Shown here piece after piece: positions 63,741 to 64,000 of a stretch of 64,000 nt of DNA. The notes below the pieces were generated by a model, which was given only the letters and a program-made list of their open reading frames with translations, did no database searches and was not told the origin of the DNA. The number at the start of each line of letters is the position of its first letter. Positions within the stretch are counted from its first letter, which is position 1. The translations under genes were made by a program, and so were the position numbers. The stretch is from an uncultured Fodinibius sp. (lineage in GTDB: Bacteria > Bacteroidota > Rhodothermia > Balneolales > Balneolaceae), in contig CAJXOG010000006.1 of assembly GCA_913057775.1 (NCBI GenBank), forward strand, positions 1 to 64,000, in the 5' to 3' direction.

Positions 63741-64000
63741 TTATCTCAGGTTAAACAAATCATTTTTTATAGCAAATTTCACAAGTCCGGCCGTATTCTT
63801 AGCTCCTGTTTTTTGCAATACGTTACGGCGGTGAGCATCTACGGTACGTACACTAATACCGAGTTCTTCAGCAATTTCACGATTGATATATTCCCTGCAA
63901 ATTAGCTGAAGCACTTGTAGTTCTCGCTCGGTAAGGTCAGCAGCTCGCTTATTGGTAGAACGAAACTTCTTCCCTTCAACTAACAACTCTATAGTATCGT
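63741..64000 (-). CDS. LuxR/NarL-type response regulator, C-terminal part (5' end beyond window)
   Basis: The frame stays open to the window edge and ends at 63741. Visible residues form a GerE-type HTH (LTERELQVLQLICREYINRE, then IAEELGISVRTVDAHRRNVL) and a short tail. An apparent TTG start at 63986 is internal; the protein must begin to the right of the window. It is probably the output regulator for the adjoining kinase, by analogy with other HisKA_2 systems. Confidence 0.85.
   Translation of the reverse strand, partial: DTIELLVEGKKFRSTNKRAADLTERELQVLQLICREYINREIAEELGISVRTVDAHRRNVLQKTGAKNTAGLVKFAIKNDLFNLR

Overview
The window looks like a chromosomal segment of a moderately AT-rich, marine or halophilic Balneolota/Bacteroidota-type bacterium. 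The reasons are TonB-dependent receptors with N-terminal carboxypeptidase-D-like plug extensions, many lipoproteins with short lipoboxes, a bacillithiol deacetylase (BshB1-like), FAS1 and LEA14-like lipoproteins, a plant/Bacteroidota-type lycopene cyclase, and promoters with a TAnnTTTG -7 element. Taxonomy is inferred from gene content only. No rRNA or tRNA gene was recognised.

Positions 1 to about 13,570 are an integron gene-cassette array. At least seven attC-type sites (plus the tail of another at position 1) follow short, mostly single-gene cassettes: an HTH/5-TM pair in reverse orientation, a DUF5694 lipoprotein, a small membrane protein, a DUF4188 protein, an unknown lipoprotein and a PH-domain membrane protein. 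A 5.9-kb stretch between two attC sites carries a co-oriented Crp/Fnr - DUF5996 - MhqO-like dioxygenase - MhqD-like hydrolase - FMN reductase - broken DsbA - LtrA set. No integrase gene is in the window. From attC orientation it would lie to the left, beyond position 1. Two different IS110-family elements sit inside attC sites, one in the left arm of attC1 and one in the right arm of attC3. Each has a structured non-coding region containing short segments that match the flanks of its own insertion site, as expected of bridge/seekRNA guides. Degenerate attC and IS pieces continue to about 16.75 kb, on the far side of a class III fructose-bisphosphatase gene.

16.8-24.8 kb: a small membrane-protein/winged-helix regulator operon with a repeated promoter-operator motif, KatG catalase-peroxidase with an OxyR-like upstream site, TspO plus lycopene beta-cyclase, an AI-2E family transporter and a PIG-L deacetylase. 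24.9-33.4 kb: a minus-strand cluster for a MacAB/TolC-type exporter (two FtsX-type permeases, adaptor, ATPase, TolC) in which a glycosyltransferase and three YqjD/YqjE-like membrane genes are interposed. 33.5-41.4 kb: BshB1, inositol monophosphatase, DNA primase, a tandemly duplicated FAS1 lipoprotein, SucD and a D-aminoacylase-like amidohydrolase.

41.5-47.6 kb: a probable metal or micronutrient uptake locus, with two TonB-dependent receptors, each preceded by a small secreted His/Cys-containing protein, plus a His-rich lipoprotein. 48-51.3 kb: an operon coupling an ABM monooxygenase, a CarH-like B12-binding protein and a histidine kinase. 52-57.7 kb: MFS transporter, LEA14 lipoprotein, Ogt, amidohydrolase, small outer-membrane protein and a 2Fe-2S thioredoxin-like ferredoxin. 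57.7-64 kb: a light/clock-type signalling locus with a double-domain KaiC homologue, a 1125-residue LOV/multi-PAS HisKA_2 kinase, a PAS protein, a receiver-like protein and the C-terminal part of a LuxR-type response regulator. A tandem array of mini-hairpins lies upstream of kaiC.
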